From contig NC_051103.1 of the NCBI RefSeq assembly GCF_901709675.1, positions 359,501 to 423,500 on the forward strand: a stretch of DNA of 64,000 bases. The letters run 5' to 3'. The DNA comes from Syngnathus acus (lineage: Eukaryota; Chordata; Actinopteri; Syngnathiformes; Syngnathidae). Both the position numbers and the translations under genes were made by a program. A model generated the notes under the pieces. The model searched no databases and had not been told where the DNA came from. It saw only the letters and a program-made list of their open reading frames with translations. Every line of letters begins with the position of its first letter. Position 1 is the stretch's first letter. Positions 46,911 to 57,959 of this stretch are shown in pieces.

Positions 46911-46962
46911 GCTTAGAGCGTATACACTTGACGGGTAGCTGAAAATAGTGTACCCACAAACC

Positions 46963-48085
46963 AGTGACGTGCGGTGAGGTTCATGACTGAGGAGGCACTG
47001 ACTTCACCCCCCCCAGGTAAAATTTGTCCGACACCTAATCGCGTCAAAAAAAAGGTTGTGGAACGCTGCTCTAGAGTAGCTTATTCATTATTTAATTTGA
47101 AGTACTTTAATTAAAACCCCATATCGGCAGTCTTCACACATAAAAACACTCAATAAAGCACATAGAATCAAAAACTTGTTTTCGATCGTGCGTACCACTC
47201 CGTTTCAAAAGACATGCTCCGAAGTCCCGTTGTCCGAATCAAAACTTTTAACTCCGGAGTTGGTCTTCCTTTACTGATGACCTCCTGCTTCGACCGAAAA
47301 TCCATAGTTGAAAATTGTTTGAGTTTGCATATGTAATCCTCCATTGTAAAACGAAATGTAAAAACAAAAAAAAAACGAATATAAAACGAAATAAATGGAC
47401 GACTGCTCCTCAGTTGTTCACTGTAAATTTGAACTGGAGATCACTTATTCTACAGGTAGGCGCATGAAGCATCCTGGGATCACTAGCGCTCCCTGCCATA
47501 AGGCTGGAGAACTTTTTTTCGTTGCCTCCGTTGGGTCTCTTTTCAAAGCCGATTTGTTCATCTAAAGAAACACGATGTTACAGACAGACGACAAAAAACA
47601 CTAGATATTATATACATCAGCTTAACTACGGAAATTAGTTAATATAGCCACAGTGTTTGAACACTTAAACAGCGACATAGAGACAGACAGCAGTTCAGTC
47701 TAACTGCATAGCATGTCAACATAGGCAGCCGTGTGATTACGCAATCCTCAGAAGTTGCCTCCTCCGAGCGACTCGTCTTCGGTTTTAACATAACTATACA
47801 AATTCAGCAATTTTGGTTCAAAATGATACAAAACTACTGTAATTAAAAGGAAAATGACTTTATAATAAAAACAATTGAATTACCGTAATTTTCGGACTAT
47901 AAGTCGCGGTTTTTTTTCATAGTTTGGGTGGGGGGGCGACTTATACTCAGGAGCGATTTATATACATATATATGGGGTTTTTTCACTTTTTTGGGCATTT
48001 TATGGCTGGTGCGACTTATACTCCGGTGCGACTTATAGTCCGAAAATTACGGTAGTTTTTTCCCCTTTTCATGATGGCAGGGGAG
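46963..48085 (-). repeat. Unnamed interspersed repeat, inverted copy
   Basis: It aligns in reverse with 39070-40345 over most of its length. It begins ccagtgacgtgcggtgaggt. The copy lacks the SINE and carries a short Tigger-like MITE (47883-48052) instead. Confidence 0.65.
47883..48052. mobile_element. 170-bp Tigger-like MITE, TA TSD
   Basis: The ends are ccgtaattttcggactataa and ttatagtccgaaaattacgg, perfectly inverted, with TA at 47881-47882 and 48053-48054. It consists of little more than terminal repeats and gcgacttatactc motifs. The paralogue near 39150 (reverse) shows the site without it. Confidence 0.88.
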
Positions 48086-48315
48086 GCACGGCTATGATGG
48101 AACTATGATGCCAGACTTCTCTGACAACCTTCAACAGATAAACGTCAGCTGCAAAACAGCAGTTGATCGATGCTGAGCTCACAAGACTCAAAGTGGACAT
48201 TGCAGCACTACAAAAAACAAGACTTGCAGGAGAGGGATCTGTTAAAGAAAAACAGTACACTTTCTTTTAGAAGGGAAAGAGCCAAGAAGAGAGACAAGAG
48301 TATGGTGTAGTAGAG

Positions 48316-49247
48316 CAGGGGTGGCCAACCAGTCAGAGACGAAGAGCCACATTTTTGACTGTGTCATCGCAAAGAGCCAAATCAACCCCCCGCAAAGAGC
48401 CACATCACCCCCCCCCCCCACCCCCCGCAGGCAGGGAGCGACAGACACAGCCTCTGCTCAGCCAGATTTATTGAATATGTCCCACACCAAGATAATGACA
48501 GTTATTTAACAGTTAACATTGTGTGCACCGTCTCACACACACATAAACTCTCAGTTCAAGCAAGTCCACAAACAGAAATATAACAATTTTCAATAACCCT
48601 AACCCTTTAATGAAGTCCCCTTCGTTGTATGGCTTTTTAGCCTGTGCAATGTTCCAAGCCAGTTGATATGATGCAAGCGTTACGGTCTCTGAGTGGTTTG
48701 TAAATTTTTGGGAAAAATGCATCTGCTTTTCTGCCTGACTTTTCAAAGTGACCAACCTGTGCTTGCGAAGTTCAGTCCCTTTTGGAAATTCCTGGTCGAT
48801 ATTAGGATGGACTGAGCTGAAGTGACGCTGAAGATTTGAAGCTTTGAAATGCGCTAATGATGCCTGACATATAAGGCAGAATGGCTTGCCATTACGTTCA
48901 ACAAAAAAATATAAACTCTCCCACTCTGTTAAAAACGTCCTGTGTTCTTCTTCATATTTTCGTTTGGCTGTGCTTTTTTTCCCTGCCATTTTGAGAGCGA
49001 ACTTGAAACTAATTATTTACAACTCAAATGAACGCGCGCATTTGTCATCATTTAGAGTACGTCATTCTTCTTCTTCTTTTCAACTCAAACCGATTCAACT
49101 GGTCAGCGCGCCACCGCCACCTAGAGGGAATAAATGGCAGCGCCAGCCAAGAATTTTGACGCTTGTCATGTGAAATCTCCTGAAGAGCCGCATGAAACCA
49201 GCCAAAGAGCCGCATGCGGCTCGCGAGCCGCGGGTTGGCCACTGCTG
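48316..49247 (-). mobile_element. Non-autonomous hAT transposon
   Basis: On the plus strand it begins caggggtggccaacc and ends gcgggttggccactgctg. The flanks tagtagag and gtgtagag agree at six of eight positions. It is the inverted relative of 2262-3434 and carries the same transposase start. Confidence 0.82.
48513..48989 (-). pseudogene. BED-finger hAT transposase N-terminus
   Basis: MAGKKSTAKRKYEEEHRTF then YFFVERNGKPFCLICQASL and AHFKASNLQRHFSSVH give a complete C2H2 BED finger. KGTELRKHRL and LAWNIAQAKKPYNEGDFIKG follow. The last ~40 codons run into non-coding sequence. There is no catalytic domain. Confidence 0.72.
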
Positions 49248-49254
49248 GTGTAGA

Positions 49255-51130
49255 GTTTGCAGTAAAAGACATCTCTTCTCCCTATGATCTTCTCATACTG
49301 CAGGATCCGAAAGACTGCTATTTCTACGGCTCAACTCAGATTCGAGCCCAGTCAACCTGGTGACTTGCTACGCCGCAACGCTTGCTGCCAACCCTGATTT
49401 AAAAGATCAGTTCTACAACCAACTATATTCACTCATCGGAGAGCTACCACAAACAGAAGACCTCCATCTACTTGTAGACTTCAATGCAAGGGTCGGCGCT
49501 ATCTGGTCAACTTGCATTGGTCACTTTGGAGTAGGAAACATGATAGACAATGGGCAGAGGCTGCTTGAGCTGTGCTGTGCCAAACAACTCTGTGTCACAA
49601 ACACCTACTTCCAAAACAAACTCAGGCACAACACCCTAATTGCCCTGAGAAAAGCCAGAGCTGAAAGCCAGGCGACAGCCAGAAGGTGTGCCAACATCTA
49701 TTGGTTACAGCTATGCTCTTCCATCGAAAGGCCTCCAATGCTGGCAAGATCAGAGTGTACGAAGGTAAAAAGCAAGCAAGCGGATCAGCCACAAGCACCC
49801 CCTTGAATTAAAAAAAAGGTGCAGTCATCACAGATTGCAAGGAACAAATAGAGAGATGGGTGGCGCACTACCTGGAACCAAATGATTCCCGAGCGCGGCA
49901 CCGCTGCTGCTCACTGCTCCCCTCTCCCCCAGGGGATGGATCAAAAATCACATGGGGATGGGTTAAATGCAGAGGACAAATTTCACCACACCCAGATGTG
50001 TGTGTGACGATCATTGGGACTTTAACTTTTTAACTTTAACTGTACTACACGGAGAACCAAGTTTCAGAGCAATAGCATTCAAGCAACGTCAGTCCTCCAT
50101 GGAATGGATGCTGAGCTAACTACCGAAGAGCTTGATCAGGCTATAAACGCCTTAGCGTTTTCCAGAAGTTATCAAACAAGGAAATCTGCTCTTCTTCCTC
50201 ACCTCCATGAGAGATTCAAAGATTGTGATGCGCTTCCAAAACAAGGGTGATCGAATTGATTGTAATAACTACCGAGGAATCTCCCTGCTGAGCATTGTAG
50301 GAAAAGTCTTTGCCAGAGTTGTACTCACAAGACTTCAATTGGCTGAACGTGTGTACCCAGAGTCACAGTGTGGCTTCATATCTGGAAGATCCACGATTGA
50401 CATGATCTTCTCTGTACGACAACTCCAGGAAAAATGCAGAGAGCAGCGCCAATCCTTGTATTTGGCTTTTGTCGACTTGACGAAGGTTTTTGACCTTGTT
50501 AGCAGAGATGGCCTGTTCAAAATTTTACAGAAGATACAAACTGAAGTACCTGGGCTCTCACATCTCTGACAACCTTTCATTTGACAATTAGATCAATGCT
50601 CAAATTGGCAAGGCTGCTGCTATGATGTCCAACCTGACCCTGGAAAGGCAAGGTTACCAACTCCGATGTGCGACGTACGGAGAAAGGTCGCCTACAAAGG
50701 ATCTGTTGTACGGTCAGCTAGAACTTGGCACACGTCAGCAAGGCCACCCTCATTTCAGATACAAGGACTCCTGTAAAAGGGACCTCCTTTCTCAAACATT
50801 GATGTCAACATGTGGGAGGACACAGCAGAAAATCGCCAATCTTGCGGCATGCTGTACACAAGGGAGTAAAGGAGCAGACGATCGATGTTGTCAGGCACAA
50901 AATGAGAAAACAAAAAAACTATTGGCAGGAGGTTCCTAAAGTACCCAAAATCACACAACTTTCATCTGTGACGTCTGCAACAAGGACTGACACTCAAGGA
51001 TTGGACTATACAGCCATCACAGACGTCGTTCGAGAACCGCTTCAGGGCGCAATCCATTGTCTTCATAGACGGAGGGAGGCCATATACAAGTGCTAGTTTA
51101 GCGCTCGCGACGCCAATCTCAGTATTAAGG
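49255..51130 (+). pseudogene. Decayed LINE with endonuclease, RT and C-terminal zinc finger
   Basis: Pieces in several frames appear in the expected order: endonuclease (FYNQLYSLIGELP, DFNARVGAIW), RT (NKGDRIDCNNYRGISLLSIV, YPESQCGFISGRSTIDMIFS, LAFVDLTKVFDLVSRDGLF), a C-terminal part (KDLLYGQLELGTRQQGHPHF, RYKDSCKRDLL) and a CDVCNKD-x-HSRIGLYSHHRR finger near 50965-51030. Most of the RT catalytic part after 50570 is deleted. The clade is probably a common fish non-LTR family; I do not name it. A SINE interrupts it at 49879. Confidence 0.75.
49879..50037 (+). mobile_element. 5'-truncated tRNA SINE (second family) inside the LINE
   Basis: It runs from caaatgattcccgagcgcgg to ggactttaactttttaactt. 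Removing it joins cactacctggaac to tgtactacacggag in frame (HYLE-LYYTE). A three-base aac is repeated at both edges. Confidence 0.8.
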
Positions 51131-51418
51131 TGTTCCTTTTCAGTCGGTATTTTTGATCCTACAGAGAATGCCTTTCCTTTAAAGCAACACCACGTGGCAA
51201 AAGTGCAGCCTTTTGCGCCTCTGCTTTTATTCTCTCAGAAGCTGTGGAAAATATGCAGGTGGAGGAGTAACCTGTTGCGAAACCTTTATGTGATTGCTTC
51301 CTGGTAGATGGAGCAACATTTGAAATGCTAACATGGACTACGGTCTGGATTTCTTCTTTCTCATGACCTGTGTTGGGTAGTATCGCATTACTTAGTAAGG
51401 TATTACTGGAATATGATT

Positions 51419-51640
51419 ACCGTATTTTCCGCACCATAAGGCGCACTTTAAATTTTAAATTTTCCCAAAAAACAAAGGTGCACCTTTTAATGAGGTGCGC
51501 CTTTTGTGTGGACCAAACTAAAAAATCTGTAAAGTTGTTTTGTGTGGCTTCCGTACTATACAGACAAAATATGAAGACCCGATGAGGAGAAGTTGGGAAG
51601 ATTGTGCAGTCGTCACCGCGTTTTTGGGAAGCTCGCAAAT
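51419..51640. mobile_element. Tigger-like end (TAAGGCGCAC group)
   Basis: After a TA the sequence reads ccgtattttccgcaccataa, then gaggtgcgccttttgtgtgg. A further stretch, aatctgtaaagttgttttgt, is shared with 59394. There is no right terminus. Confidence 0.55.
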
Positions 51641-52424
51641 TTCTATTGTTTGACCTTACTTTACTTCATTCAAAGTAAAATGATGGACACACAGAAGATA
51701 CTTAAACCAGCAAAAATGAAACATTTGGCTTCAACAAGACCTAAAATGCCAGGAATAACGAAGGAAAACGAACTTGACTATTGTTCAATGGATGTGAAGA
51801 TGCAGGTAAAACGCGGACCAGTCTCCACGCCGGCAACACCAAGTAAGTCGGTGAAGGAGAAGAAAGCTAAGACTTCTGAGGAGAAAGAGGATGACCAGGG
51901 TACCAACAATGACATTCTTGAAGCGATACTTGTGTTGGGAAAACGTGTGGCTGGGCTTGAGTTGCAATTAGACAATATCAGAAAACAAATTGGGCAGAAG
52001 GCCGCGATGATTGTCAACTTAACTAAAACCGTGCAATTCAATTAGGAACAAATAGAAGGACTAAAGAAGAGAGTGTTGGAGCTCAAGAATGAGAATATCA
52101 GTGTGCTTAACGAAAACAAAGAATTGAAGAACAAACTGTGTGAACAACAACACTAGGCATGCGATCATGTCTTTGAGTGAGAGGTATTGAGGAAACGAGG
52201 GATGAAAATCTCCGGGAGACTGTGGTTCAAATACTGAACAGAATTGTTCCAGAGCTTGCAGTGAAAATGGATCTCGCAATAGATGTTGTTCACAGACTTT
52301 GGAAAAAAGAAGGCACAAGGCAAGGTGTTATTCTGTTTGCACAGAGGCATGTGAGAGATGAGGTGTGGTGGAGAACTAAAGATTCTGGGATTTGCAAATC
52401 GTTATCTAAAGAAGACTTGGAGGA

Positions 52425-52648
52425 TTACTTCACTGGTTCTTCTATATCAAACAAATTTCTTTAGGTTCATTTACCTGACATGTTTCGGCGGGTTCTTCCG
52501 CCTTCATCAGAGTGTCAGTGATGTGATTGTGACGCGTCTTTATCAGCTGATGGATGAAGGCGTGGCTCACCTGTCAGATTTGACAGATGAGCCACGCCCT
52601 CTGCTGTCCGTTCACCTCTCCAAAATGCTGTTCCAGGTTGTAGAGAGC
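52425..52648 (-). repeat. Left inverted repeat of the Penelope-like element, 224 bp
   Basis: Read on the minus strand it equals 55098-55321 with no difference that I could find, including a hammerhead-like motif and the last 12 codons of the reading frame. Confidence 0.9.
52471..52527 (-). ncRNA. Hammerhead-like ribozyme motif, left copy
   Basis: On the minus strand: CTGATGA (52510-52504), a five-pair GC stem II, GAAA (52486-52483), then a palindromic ACATGT and the cleavage-type GTC. See the right copy for the reading. Confidence 0.55.
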
Positions 52649-52878
52649 TATTACAACCTATTATTATTAGTTGTAGACAACTATTACGAAGAAGTTATGG
52701 AGAGAACTGCGTCAAAGAATTTCGCCTCCTCGAAAAGCTGACGAAAAAACGAGCTCGCTACAGGAACCACCTGAGGTTCAATCTACGCTGCCGGGATGAA
52801 GGAGTAACGCCGGCCAGCCTGACAATCAAGAACCCAATTCCGACCAGGAATGCGGAAAGGATTGTAAGGAGAGTGCGG

Positions 52879-55134
52879 ATGGCTCTGGCCAAAGAAAGGA
52901 TACGCTGCACAAACAACAAACTCAACAATATCAACGATGAACTACAGCGACGGACGGAACAATTCAAACACCGGTATGCCCTGGACAATGACACGGAAAC
53001 AACACTACACGAACATTTAGATAAAATACACGAACAGGAATTTGCCGCCACAAAAAACCGACACATCGGGAAATTGGACAGACTCATTGCACAAAAGAAG
53101 GCACAACCGGACCACACACACATCAACGAAAAATGGATTCACAACATGTCACGCCACGATCTCACCCAGGCAGAACGCAGCATATTAGCAAAAGGACTCA
53201 ACTACGCGATCACACCCAAAAACATACCTTACGATGATTTCATTTTAGCCACGGAGTTAGCATGCGAAAGAATACATAACCCAGGACAAAAAGCAGCACT
53301 ACGCAATGAAGTTGCAGGTATATTAAAAACGGCTAAATCACCACCCAGTAATATTACAAAACAGGAAACAAACGCAATGATCACACTAGCAAAAAATAAA
53401 GACATTACAATCCTCCCGGCAGACAAAGGCAGAACAACAGTGATTATGGACACGGACACTTACGAAGAATCAATGCAACAGTTACTACAGGACGATACCT
53501 ACGAAGTAATAAAAAAAGACCCAACAGAAGACAAGAAAAATAAACTCAAAGCATTACTCAAACCACTACTCATGGAAAATAAAATAGACAAACAGGCATA
53601 CAATCACCTAATACCCACAGCAAACATCATCCCCAGAATTTATGGCACACCAAAAATCCATAAACCAGGTACACCTCTCCGCCCCATTGTAGACAGCATA
53701 GGGTCAGTCACATACAACCTTTCAAAAGCACTCACAGAAATAATAAAACCACTACTAGGACACACGGATCAACACTGCAAAAACTCAAAACAACTAGCTA
53801 CAGAACTCACACACATAAAAGTACAGAAAGATGAAATGCTCATATCACACGACGTCATTTCACTCTTCACAAAAACGCCCACACAGCCCACTATAAACAT
53901 AGTACATGACAGACTATCAGCAGACAGGACACTCAAGAAACGCACAAATCTAACAGCACAAGACATCACCCAATTACTTCATTTCATAGCCACCACCACA
54001 TACTTTCAATACAGAAACACAATATACAGGCAAAAAGAGGGATTCCCCATGGGAGACCCTCTTTCTGCCATCATGTGTAATTTCTTTATGGAAGATTTAG
54101 AACAGAAGGCACTCTTAACAGCCCTGGACACATACAAACCCACGCTATGGAAACGTTACGTTGACGACATTCTGGAAAAAACAAAAACAGGACATACACA
54201 ACACCTCACAGACCATCTCAATACCATAGACACCACCGGTAACATCAAATTCACTCATGAAGAAGAAACAGATCGATCCATAGCTTTTTTAGACATCAAC
54301 ATACACCACACAGACAACGGTGACATCAAAACAAAAGTACACAGAAAACCCACACACACCGACCAATACCTCCTCTGGACATCAGAACATCCCACTATAC
54401 ACAAACTGTCAGTAGTCAGAACACTATTCGAACGCACAACAATAATCACGGATCCGGAAGACATAACACAGGAAGAAAAATACATACAACACGCACTCAA
54501 AAAATGTCAGTATCCACAATGGGCAATAACCAAAGGTGCAGAACAGGTAAAAAACAAAAAATACAAAACACAGGAGAAAAGAAAGAAACAAACACGGAAA
54601 CAAGAACCCAGCGGAATAGTGACGTTGCCGTATGTAAGAGGCATTACGGAACGCATCAAAAGAGCCATGATAAAATACAACATAAGCACGCCTATCAAAC
54701 CACATACAACACTCCGTCAGATACTGGTCCACCCAAAAGACAAAGTTAATCCGGAAAATAAATGCAATTCCATATACGAGATTCCATGCAAATCATGCAA
54801 TAAATCATATATCGGGGAGACAGGGAGGAACTTCATCACAAGAAAAACGGAACACAAGAAGGAATGCGAGAAGGAGACAGCAACAAGACAAACAAGAGCA
54901 ATAAAACTACAAGCAGAACAGGAACAGTACAAGTCAGCCATCACCGACCACTGTAAAAGAGAAAACCACATCATGGACTGGAAAAAGGCCAGAGTCATCC
55001 GCACTGAAGACAACAAACATCAGCGTTGGATCAGGGAGGCCATTGAGATCCGCAAGCGGGGCCCGAGGACCATCAACAGGGACGAGGGAGCCTACATGCT
55101 CTCTACAACCTGGAACAGCATTTTGGAGAGGTGA
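52879..55134 (+). CDS. Penelope-like reverse transcriptase with GIY-YIG endonuclease
   Basis: The first in-frame ATG is at 52879 (751 residues). The frame is open upstream to 52591 and looks coding there (KKRARYRNHLRFNLRCRDEG), so the true start may be non-ATG or lost. From the N-terminus: basic coiled region; ADKGRTTVIMD near residue 180; PRIYGTPKIHKPGTPLRPIV near 250; SHDVISLFTKTPTQ near 323; FPMGDPLSAIMCNFFME near 389; the catalytic KRYVDDIL near 426; IAFLDINI near 467; HRKPTHTDQYL near 490; then IYEIPCKSCNKSYIGETGR near 631, with TRKTEHKKECE, the GIY-YIG nuclease, and DHCKRENHIMDW. All catalytic motifs look intact: YVDD of the RT, and IYE, YIG, the following Arg and Glu of the nuclease. 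Length is slightly under the family norm. It would copy its RNA at nicked DNA. Confidence 0.95.
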   Translation: MALAKERIRCTNNKLNNINDELQRRTEQFKHRYALDNDTETTLHEHLDKIHEQEFAATKNRHIGKLDRLIAQKKAQPDHTHINEKWIHNMSRHDLTQAERSILAKGLNYAITPKNIPYDDFILATELACERIHNPGQKAALRNEVAGILKTAKSPPSNITKQETNAMITLAKNKDITILPADKGRTTVIMDTDTYEESMQQLLQDDTYEVIKKDPTEDKKNKLKALLKPLLMENKIDKQAYNHLIPTANIIPRIYGTPKIHKPGTPLRPIVDSIGSVTYNLSKALTEIIKPLLGHTDQHCKNSKQLATELTHIKVQKDEMLISHDVISLFTKTPTQPTINIVHDRLSADRTLKKRTNLTAQDITQLLHFIATTTYFQYRNTIYRQKEGFPMGDPLSAIMCNFFMEDLEQKALLTALDTYKPTLWKRYVDDILEKTKTGHTQHLTDHLNTIDTTGNIKFTHEEETDRSIAFLDINIHHTDNGDIKTKVHRKPTHTDQYLLWTSEHPTIHKLSVVRTLFERTTIITDPEDITQEEKYIQHALKKCQYPQWAITKGAEQVKNKKYKTQEKRKKQTRKQEPSGIVTLPYVRGITERIKRAMIKYNISTPIKPHTTLRQILVHPKDKVNPENKCNSIYEIPCKSCNKSYIGETGRNFITRKTEHKKECEKETATRQTRAIKLQAEQEQYKSAITDHCKRENHIMDWKKARVIRTEDNKHQRWIREAIEIRKRGPRTINRDEGAYMLSTTWNSILER

Positions 55135-55321
55135 ACGGACAGCAGAGGGCGTGGCTCATCTGTCAAATCTGACAGGTGAGCCACGCCTTCATCCATCAGC
55201 TGATAAAGACGCGTCACAATCACATCACTGACACTCTGATGAAGGCGGAAGAACCCGCCGAAACATGTCAGGTAAATGAACCTAAAGAAATTTGTTTGAT
55301 ATAGAAGAACCAGTGAAGTAA
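55098..55321 (+). repeat. Right inverted repeat of the Penelope-like element, 224 bp
   Basis: It covers the last 12 codons, the stop at 55132-55134 and the 3' UTR. It contains an internal imperfect palindrome (gcgtggctcatctgtcaaat against its complement, 55149-55190) and the hammerhead-like motif. Confidence 0.9.
55219..55275 (+). ncRNA. Hammerhead-like ribozyme motif, right copy
   Basis: CTGATGA (55236-55242) is followed by GGCGG/CCGCC forming stem II with an AAGAAC loop, GAAA (55260-55263), ACATGT (55263-55268) and then C at the cleavage position. ACATGT is self-complementary, so stem III is very short in one molecule but could pair between two, as reported for Penelope hammerheads. One extra A lies between CTGATGA and stem II, and only two stem I pairs next to the core are evident (CT with AG), so activity is not assured. 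Confidence 0.6.
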
Positions 55322-55679
55322 TTGAAAAAGAAAAAACAAGATGAACCTAGTACAACTAAGACTTGGAGGAGCGAATACGGCAGTGCTCATTGGTGGAGCA
55401 AGCAAAAAGAGCTGGAAAACGAGCCTACTTTCAAGGTCCCTCCGCTTACATTGAAGGACATAGAAGGTGTTTCCGGACATGGAAGGTGTTGGAGAAGATG
55501 GACAGCATTCGGGAGAAAATGTGAAAGTTTAATGGTGGAGGACATTAGTGCAGTTTGAGAGTTCAGGTCAAAAGTACTTTTTTCTTCCAGGTCGGCGTGA
55601 ATTTCTGTTAAATTTGTGTTTTTGTTTTTTTTATCATTCATGTGTAATGTTAGGACTATTTTTGGTTCATTGAATATAC

Positions 55680-55950
55680 AGTTTTTTTCCATGTATAATG
55701 CGCAAAATTTAACAAATTTATTGTCCTAAAATCTGGGGTGCGCATTATACATGGGTACAATTTTTTTTTTTTTTTGACACGTCAGCTATATAAAGAGCGA
55801 GAGTTCAGTTCTCTACCTAAATGCGTATTACAAGTAATATTTTATTTCACAACACTTTGCCTTGTTCCTTTCTTCTCTGCTGTTCACTTCAAACACGCTC
55901 CATAGGAACACAATGCTCTCGTATCAGACGCTTTCACATCTGCACGCGCT
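55680..55950. mobile_element. Left half of a Tigger-like element (TATAATGCGC group)
   Basis: It begins cagtttttttccatgtataa after TA and follows 32825-33110 closely (gtgcgcattatacatgggta, cagctatataaagagcgaga, ctctcgtatcagacgctt). It breaks off near 55950 with no right end. Confidence 0.75.
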
Positions 55951-56701
55951 AATACATTCGAGGGGGCAACACTGTAGGCGCTTTAATTTTGTTGCATGCT
56001 TTGTATACTTGTTTTTATATACCTTGTTATGTCTCCTTATCGGTTTACCGCATTTATATACATGTCTTTATTTCACCTACTTTCTTACCTCGCGACCTGT
56101 TTATGGAGCAACGCATGCAGGTTGTCGGGTTTGCTGTCAAGGGACGGGTCATTTCTTTGCATTTCTGTAGTTTGAGCTCTGCTACCTTTTGTGAAATGTG
56201 ATGGGTGTCGGGGCTCCGTTGACCTGGCTGATGCCAGGTGGATCGGGTCCCTGGGGGGTAGAATGGACCTCCCTCTTTTTCCTCGTCATTAGATTGGCGA
56301 GGTATTTTTCAACGGCGGTCCGACAACTCTTTGGGGCTTCTGACAGGCCACGGCAAAGTTTTTGTCTCCAAATTGACGGCGTTGTTGATGAAATACCGAA
56401 GGGGTGTGTGCGGACGACGTTAATTGGTTAACAAGGGTGCGGGATTCAATCTTGGTTAAGTGTGGTTCCTGTGAAGCCTCAGACTGCTGCCAGGGAGTGA
56501 TTTGGTTTTAAATTAGGTTGAGCTTTCCTAGTTAAAGTAACCTTAACTAGCGTGCCTTGAGCGTGATTTAGGATGAGACAAATAGGTCCAAATTGTAGTC
56601 GAAAACCATAAAATGGTTGAGGTAAGGTTTTGAATGTTTACCGATGTCATTTCTTGTCAGACCGTTATCGAGACACTTTTTGTGTCTCGAAGGGGGGATT
56701 A
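55951..56701 (+). mobile_element. Probable 3' interior of an LTR retrotransposon
   Basis: This non-coding stretch ends in a polypurine tract, cgaaggggggatta (56688-56701), directly before an LTR. No gag or pol motif is seen; the left limit is unclear. Confidence 0.4.
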
Positions 56702-57147
56702 TGTAGTATATTTTTATTCAGGTCTTATGTTATGTATATTTCACTTGTAAGCCAAAGTGTGACCTGGTCATTTTCGTGCGGGATTTTTGGGGTCTGGTCC
56801 AGGAATGCAGACTTACTGGCGCCAGCACATATGGATACAGCTGTTAATCATCAGCAAGACACAGTAAGGAGAAGGCGTAGAATCGGTAAAGCAGACTGGC
56901 GGGTTATAGATCATCCAGCAGACCTCGTGTGCGCGCGCCCGAATGAAGGCTCGGGGAGTGCAGGGGTATAAGTTTTCGGGCTTGAGAAGACAAAGGGACT
57001 CGACATTTTGCTAGGGCGAGAGACACTTCATTCTGACATCGGTTGAATAAAATATTTTCCCAATCAGCCGTGTGTCACTGAAGTTTTCCTTCCCCGAGCC
57101 AGCCACCTTTCCAACACCTGCTTTTGAAGACCAGCAGACCACCGAAG
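56702..57147 (+). mobile_element. 3' LTR of an LTR retrotransposon, 446 bp
   Basis: It starts TGTAGTATAT and ends CACCGAAG. It is homologous to the solo LTR at 59817-60716 (443 bp without its insert), which fixes both ends. It contains tataagttttcgggcttg and an AATAAA near 57046. The preceding purine tract marks it as the downstream LTR. Confidence 0.7.
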
Positions 57148-57218
57148 AAAACCCCCCACAATAGCACGTTTTACTCTAAATTATACGCATCTAAATTTTC
57201 AAAGGAGGATTGTAAATT

Positions 57219-57959
57219 CAGGGCTGTGGACTCGGACTCGGGGACTCGTACTCGTCGGACTCGGTCATTTTTGCCGGACTCGGACTCTGTGCTGATTTTG
57301 ACCGAGTCCACCGAGTCCGACAATAAAAAAAATACGTTCAATTTTATTTTCATCATGCTGCTGAGAATGCGCGTAGGAATACTGTCCACAGCCCTGCTTG
57401 CTTGTTATGAAGACAAATTTAGTTGTTGCGTGCGCGCCTGCCTGCCTGCGTGCGTGCACGTACAAGACCCACAATGCCCCGCGCGCAGCCAAGATGGAAG
57501 AACCCGGGAGCAGCAAGAGAACAATGTTTTGCCTCTAGATTTGGGGGGGAAACGGAGCGTAAGTTACGATCAATGCGGCCACGTTGAGTTGCACTTAGGC
57601 TAATGTTTACATTATGTACCAATGTCAAGGACGATTATGTCACCCAGCTTATATCATTGATGTGTTTCGATAGTTGTGGGGTCGTCACTAATTATTTGTG
57701 TTTAGATAAATGTCTGAGCTATAATGGTGTAATTAATGATTAAAACTTGAAAGTATCTGTTTATTGTATTCGTTTATATGTTTAATAAAGACAAAGCCAT
57801 CACAAAACTGTTGTAATTATTTAGATTTTGATCTAAATTAGCCTTAAAGACTAAGCAGTCACATGAATTAACAGAAAAAATGGACAGCCGGACTCGGACT
57901 CGTGGTCAAGAGGCCGGACTCGGACTCGGTGCAAAAATCCGACCGAGTCCACAGCCCTG
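57219..57959. mobile_element. hAT-like transposon with CAGGGCTGTGG ends
   Basis: The ends cagggctgtgg and ccacagccctg are perfectly inverted and continue into repeated ggactcggactcg units. The flanks taaattca and gacattca agree at six of eight positions if the duplication overlaps the terminal CA. It interrupts the LINE between KEDCKF and HRLIPQ. There is no transposase. Confidence 0.72.

Larger units (their letters stand above)
52425..55357 (+). mobile_element. Penelope-like element with intact ORF and 13-bp TSD
   Basis: The insertion is bounded by aagacttggagga at 52412-52424 and 55358-55370. It contains a left inverted repeat (52425-52648), one long frame, the right inverted repeat (55098-55321) and an A-rich 3' tail of 36 bases. 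The right repeat includes the last codons and the 3' UTR, so the left one is an inverted copy of the element's own 3' end, an arrangement known for Penelope elements. Removing it restores host LINE coding across KEDLEERIRQCS. Confidence 0.93.
51680..55530 (+). pseudogene. L1/Tx1-type LINE ORF1, interrupted by a Penelope-like element
   Basis: The frame starts MMDTQKILKPAKMKHLASTR, then a lysine-rich region and a coiled coil (51900-52140: AILVLGKRVAGLELQLDNIR and later leucine heptads, with two stops). An RRM-like part follows (LRGIEETRDENLRETVV) and the C-terminal region (VHRLWKKEGTRQGVILFAQR, VRDEVWWRTK). At 52424 the frame is cut by the Penelope-like insertion and resumes at 55371 (ERIRQCSLVEQAK, then RAYFQGPSAYIEGH). 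This is the domain order of ORF1 proteins in fish L1/Tx1 elements. Stops show it was already dying. Confidence 0.75.

Noticed and set aside
53229-55016. Minus-strand frames inside the Penelope-like ORF
   Set aside because: Shadows of the long RT/GIY-YIG frame, with hydrophobic composition from A-rich codons read backwards.
57124-57603. 159-codon frame with many charged residues
   Set aside because: It runs from the LINE relic into repeated ggactcgg units of the hAT-like element; no family match that I can see.
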